Assembly: GCA_002413185.1 (NCBI GenBank)
Contig: DHWM01000156.1
Span: forward strand, 1 to 10,780
DNA length: 10,780 bases
Direction of reading: 5' to 3'
DNA from: Actinobacteria bacterium UBA5182
GTDB lineage: Bacteria > Actinomycetota > UBA4738
Position numbers and translations under genes: made by a program. This document shows positions 8,008 to 10,780 of the stretch, piece by piece. Under the pieces are notes generated by a model. It ran no database searches. It worked only from the letters and a program-made list of their open reading frames with translations, and was not told the origin of the DNA. Every line of letters starts with the position of its first letter. Positions within the stretch are counted from its first letter, which is position 1.

Positions 8008-8502
8008 ATGGAGGTCGAGGCGATGGTCCGGCCGGTGGTCGAGGCCGTAGGGCTCGAGCTCCTCGACGTGGCGCTGACCCGGGAGCAGGGCCGAAGGGTG
8101 CTCCGGCTCACGGTGGACCGGCCCGAGGGGGACGGGCGCCTCGATCTGGACAGCATCTCAGAGGCCAGCGAGCGGATCAGCCGGCGTCTGGACCTGGAGG
8201 GGTTCGACCTCCCCGGGGGCCGGTATTCCCTGGAGGTCAGCTCGCCGGGGGTGGAGCGTCCCTTGCGGGACCCTCGGGACTTCGCCCGGCGGGTCGGCGA
8301 GAAGGTGAACGTGAAGACCGTCCGGCCGGTCGATGGGACCAGACGGCTGGTCGGCACGATCGTAGAAGCGACGGCCGATTTCGTCCGGCTTCGGACGGAG
8401 ACCGGCGAGTGTGAGGTGCCCTTCGGGGAGATCGCCTGGGCCCGGACGGTCTTCGAGTGGGGCAACCAGGGCATCACCAGAAGAGAAGGTGTGGAGCGGT
8501 GA
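8008..8502 (+). CDS. rimP: Ribosome maturation factor RimP
   Basis: RimP assists assembly of the 30S ribosomal subunit in the cytosol. With the start at ATG 8008 the protein has 164 residues, within family range. Visible: the N-terminal domain VRPVVEAVGLELLDVALTRE (7-26), VLRLTVDRPEG (31-41), DLDSISEASERISRRLD (46-62), the family signature YSLEVSSPGVERPL (73-86) followed by DPRDFARRVGEKVNV, and a C-terminal SH3-like barrel up to EIAWARTVFEW. Start choice is a compromise: ATG 8008 keeps the usual length of the first helix, while ATG 8023 has the better Shine-Dalgarno (GGAGG 8010-8014, eight-base spacing) and would shorten it by five residues. A GTG at 7963 is rejected because it lies inside the terminator stem. 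The stop TGA overlaps the nusA GTG start (GTGA), implying coupled translation. Confidence 0.95.
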   Translation: MEVEAMVRPVVEAVGLELLDVALTREQGRRVLRLTVDRPEGDGRLDLDSISEASERISRRLDLEGFDLPGGRYSLEVSSPGVERPLRDPRDFARRVGEKVNVKTVRPVDGTRRLVGTIVEATADFVRLRTETGECEVPFGEIAWARTVFEWGNQGITRREGVER

Positions 8503-9779
8503 ACCAGGATCTGATCCAGGCGCTGAAAGAGCTGGAGCGAGAGAAGGGGATCGGGTTCGACACGATCCTCGCGGGGCTGGAAGAGGCCCTGGCTTCGGCC
8601 TACAAGGCCTACAAGCGGCAACGCGATCCCGAGCTGGACGAGGAGACCACCGGGGTCCGGGTGAAGCTCGACCCGGAGTCCGGGGAGATGCTGGCCTGGA
8701 TGCAGACGCTCGACGAGGAGACGTTCGAGGTCACGTCCGAGACCGAGGAGCAGGTCCCCGCGGACTTCCTGGGCCGGATCGCCGCGCAGACCGCGAAGCA
8801 GGTCATCTACCAGAAGCTCCGCGACGCCGAGCGGGAGATGACCTATGACGAGTTCGCCGGACGCGAGGGCGACATCGTGACCGGGATCATCCAGCAGGAC
8901 TCCCACCGATACACGCTGCTCGACCTGGGCAAGGTCGAAGCCCTCCTGCCGCAGGCCGAACAGGTCTCCTCCGAGCCGTACCGGCACGGTGAGCGGCTGA
9001 AGGCCTACATCGTGGAGGTTCGAAAGACCACCAAGGGTCCCCAGATCGTGGTTTCGCGGACCCACCCGGGGCTTCTCCGCAAGCTGTTCGAGCTGGAGGT
9101 GCCCGAGATCGCCGAAGGGATCGTGGAGATCAAGGCCGTGGCCCGGGAGCCGGGACACCGGTCGAAGATCGCCGTGGTCTCGCACGAGCCGGGGGTCGAC
9201 CCCGTCGGTGCGTGCGTGGGGGCGAAAGGCTCGCGGGTTCGGTTGGTCGTCAACGAGCTCCGGGGGGAGAAGATCGACGTCGTCCAGTGGGTCGAGGACG
9301 TCAACCGGTTCGTGGCGAACGCATTGGCCCCCGCCAAGGTCAAGGAGGTCCATGTGGACACCGACACCTCCACCGCGCAGGTCATCGTGCCCGACTATCA
9401 GCTCTCCCTCGCCATCGGGAAGGAAGGGCAGAACGCCCGGCTGGCGGCGAAGCTGACCGGGTGTCGCATCGACATCAAGAGCGAGACTCAGGCGGCCGAG
9501 GATCAGCGGTCACGCCGGGAATCGCGCGCCGCCGCCGAAGCCGCCGCCGCAGAAGCCGAGGCCGCCGCCGCCGAGGCCGCCGCTGCATCCGCTCCGCCCG
9601 CGACGCCCCCGGAGCAGCACGCCGACGGCGACGGCCAGGTCCGGGACCCAGGCATCCCCGACGGTGAGGTCCGAGTCCTGTCCCAGGCGGCAGAAGCGCC
9701 CGAGGTGGAGGTGGCCGCTCCCGGCGACGCGTCCCTGCCGGCGGAGGGGCAGGAACGGGAATCGCCCACGCCGGCCTGA
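8499..9779 (+). CDS. nusA: Transcription termination/antitermination protein NusA
   Basis: NusA binds RNA polymerase and nascent RNA and controls pausing, termination and antitermination. The protein has 426 residues. Domains in order: polymerase-binding N-terminal domain (1-120; LEEALASAYKAYKR, AAQTAKQVIYQKLRDAER), S1 domain (about 123-190; GDIVTGIIQQDSHRYTLLDL, IVVSRTHPGLLRKLF), KH1 (about 220-275; VGACVGAKGSRVRLVVNELR) and KH2 (about 285-330; LAIGKEGQNARLAAKLTG). The conserved end of KH2 is followed by a tail of about 95 residues (331-426), first Ala/Glu-rich and then acidic and Pro-rich, instead of ending soon after KH2 as in Mycobacterium; it shows no acidic AR repeats of the E. coli type. 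The start is GTG 8499, overlapping the rimP stop, with AGAAGG at 8484-8489 as ribosome site. Confidence 0.97.
   Translation: MNQDLIQALKELEREKGIGFDTILAGLEEALASAYKAYKRQRDPELDEETTGVRVKLDPESGEMLAWMQTLDEETFEVTSETEEQVPADFLGRIAAQTAKQVIYQKLRDAEREMTYDEFAGREGDIVTGIIQQDSHRYTLLDLGKVEALLPQAEQVSSEPYRHGERLKAYIVEVRKTTKGPQIVVSRTHPGLLRKLFELEVPEIAEGIVEIKAVAREPGHRSKIAVVSHEPGVDPVGACVGAKGSRVRLVVNELRGEKIDVVQWVEDVNRFVANALAPAKVKEVHVDTDTSTAQVIVPDYQLSLAIGKEGQNARLAAKLTGCRIDIKSETQAAEDQRSRRESRAAAEAAAAEAEAAAAEAAAASAPPATPPEQHADGDGQVRDPGIPDGEVRVLSQAAEAPEVEVAAPGDASLPAEGQERESPTPA
9528..9590 (+). repeat. GCC-rich low-complexity tract encoding the Ala/Glu run of NusA
   Basis: Imperfect GCC/GAG/GAA triplet repeats encode residues 344-364 of NusA, almost entirely Ala and Glu. 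Such tracts are prone to expansion and contraction in whole triplets, so length probably varies between strains without breaking the frame. Predicted to be disordered or a single solvent-exposed helix. Confidence 0.7.
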
Positions 9780-9789
9780 GGCGGCCCGC

Positions 9790-10104
9790 GTGCCCGCTTC
9801 GAGGAGGTCTCCAGCACCAGAGCGGGCGCCTCGGGCCGAGCCCGAGCGGAGCTGTGTGGGCTGCCGGACGAGGGATCCCAAGCCCCAACTGGTCCGGATC
9901 GTGCGGGATTCCGCCGGTGTCGTCGCCGTCGACCCGTCGGGGCGAGCGGCGGGGCGGGGCGCCTACGTCCACCCCGACGAGCGGTGTCTGGCCCGGGCCG
10001 GGAGGCCCGGCGTCCTGGGGCGGGCCTTGAGGACCTCCCTGGATGCGGCGGAGGCCGCTAGGCTACTGAAGGAACTGAGGATGATGGCAGGAGAGCCACG
10101 GTGA
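9790..10104 (+). CDS. ylxR: YlxR family RNA-binding protein (DUF448)
   Basis: YlxR is a small RNA-binding-like protein regularly encoded between nusA and infB; work in other bacteria links it to nucleoid or RNase P related control, but its function here is not shown. The protein has 104 residues when started at GTG 9790. The first 18 are basic and Pro/Arg-rich. The conserved core follows: RSCVGCRTRDPKPQLVRIVR (20-39) with Cys22 and Cys25, VVAVDPSGRAAGRGAYVHPD (44-63), Cys66, and GVLGRALRTSLD (74-85). GTG 9790 is chosen because GAGG at 9779-9782 lies seven bases upstream and the frame further up overlaps the nusA tail without similarity to YlxR. The gap to nusA is 10 bases. The stop TGA overlaps the infB GTG, so it is part of the same coupled operon. 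Confidence 0.93.
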   Translation: MPASRRSPAPERAPRAEPERSCVGCRTRDPKPQLVRIVRDSAGVVAVDPSGRAAGRGAYVHPDERCLARAGRPGVLGRALRTSLDAAEAARLLKELRMMAGEPR

Positions 10105-10780
10105 GGATCCACGAACTGGCCAAAGAGCTCGGCGTCGCCAGCAAGGACATCCTGGCTTCGCTCGAGGAGATGGGGTATGAGGGGAGGACGGCGTCCTCCA
10201 CCGTGCCCGACGAGGCCGTTCCCAGGATCCGCGCCGCCGGAGGGAGGGTCAAGCCCGGGGTGAAGCCCCGCGCGGCCACGACCGAGCAGCTCCCCTCCCG
10301 CAAGCCGGTCGACGTGCGAGAGGCCGAGGACCCCGAGAGCGGAAACGGCCAGGTCGACCGCGCCACCGCCGCCGAGATCGCGCCGCCCGCTGATGTGGAC
10401 GGAGGCGTTCCGGCACCCCTTCCGGCGGATGGCGACGGAGTCGAAGCCGATGCGGCCCTGGTGGCGCCACCCGCCCCGGATGCGACCCCCCCGCTCAAGG
10501 TTCTACGAGGGGCAACCCCGCAGGAGCTCGCGGATAGGCTGGGATCGTCGGCGGCCGACATCGTGAAGACGCTGTTCAACGCCGGCGAGATGGTCTCGAT
10601 CACGCAGTCGCTGTCGGACGAGGCCATCGAGCTGGTGGCGAACGAGATCGGCCAGCATGTCGAGGTGATCTCTCCCCTGGAGGACCACGAGGACGAAGAC
10701 GACGAGGTCGTCGACGAGAGCCGGCTGGAGCCTCGAGCACCGGTGGTCACCGTGATGGGCCACGTGGACCACGGCAAGAC
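10101..10780 (+). CDS. infB: Translation initiation factor IF-2, N-terminal part (3' end outside window)
   Basis: IF-2 is the GTPase that brings initiator tRNA to the ribosome. The window holds 226 codons. The start is GTG 10101, overlapping the ylxR stop, with AGGAG at 10089-10093 as ribosome site seven bases upstream. The first IF2 N-terminal domain is RIHELAKELGVASKDILASL (2-21). A low-complexity Pro/Ala/Asp linker follows (about 48-131). A second IF2N domain covers KVLRGATPQELADRLGSS to IELVANEIG (133-184), and an acidic stretch DHEDEDDEVVDES (195-207) leads into APVVTVMGHVDHGK (213-226), the start of the GTPase domain with the G1 loop cut at the window edge. The linker is short for an actinobacterial IF-2, which often has several hundred residues of low complexity here. 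Everything visible is intact. Confidence 0.97.
   Translation, partial: MRIHELAKELGVASKDILASLEEMGYEGRTASSTVPDEAVPRIRAAGGRVKPGVKPRAATTEQLPSRKPVDVREAEDPESGNGQVDRATAAEIAPPADVDGGVPAPLPADGDGVEADAALVAPPAPDATPPLKVLRGATPQELADRLGSSAADIVKTLFNAGEMVSITQSLSDEAIELVANEIGQHVEVISPLEDHEDEDDEVVDESRLEPRAPVVTVMGHVDHGK

Overview
This is a 10.8-kb, very GC-rich stretch of a bacterial chromosome, most likely from an actinomycetote, possibly one outside the well-studied genera. The evidence is strong third-position G/C bias, frequent GTG starts, several 4-bp start/stop overlaps, TANNNT-type -10 boxes placed directly before start codons, a DUF664-type DinB protein, and the order ispG ... proS ... rimP-nusA-ylxR-infB, which as I recall is also the order in Mycobacterium. 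No tRNA, rRNA, CRISPR array, transposase or integrase was found. I see no new multi-gene system here; most of the window is conserved core genome.

Left part (1-2394, + strand): the C-terminal part of a sensor histidine kinase cut by the window start, then a YjbQ-family protein whose GTG start overlaps the kinase stop, then ispG of the non-mevalonate isoprenoid pathway.

Middle (2395-5792): an accessory block between ispG and proS. It begins with a minus-strand wreck of a large signalling gene: a class III nucleotide cyclase domain, a membrane segment and the first blade of a YVTN-like propeller. Two single-base frameshifts interrupt it, and it then jumps to a short unrelated C-terminus. Divergent from it are a GNAT acetyltransferase with no usable standard start codon, a cyclopropane-fatty-acid synthase-type methyltransferase with a complete active site, and a DUF664/DinB protein overlapping the methyltransferase stop.

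Right part (5793-10780): translation and transcription genes. A complete proS with editing domain is followed by an unrecognised 94-residue protein and then the rimP-nusA-ylxR-infB operon. That operon has its own extended -10 promoter, and a perfect hairpin plus T-run lies between promoter and rimP, consistent with attenuation of a NusA-encoding operon. infB runs off the window end just inside the first GTPase motif.

The most useful leads are the rimP leader hairpin, the recurring -10/start spacing that predicts leaderless mRNAs, and the decayed cyclase gene next to an acetyltransferase with an abnormal start. The last two may share a cause, either real decay or local sequence errors.
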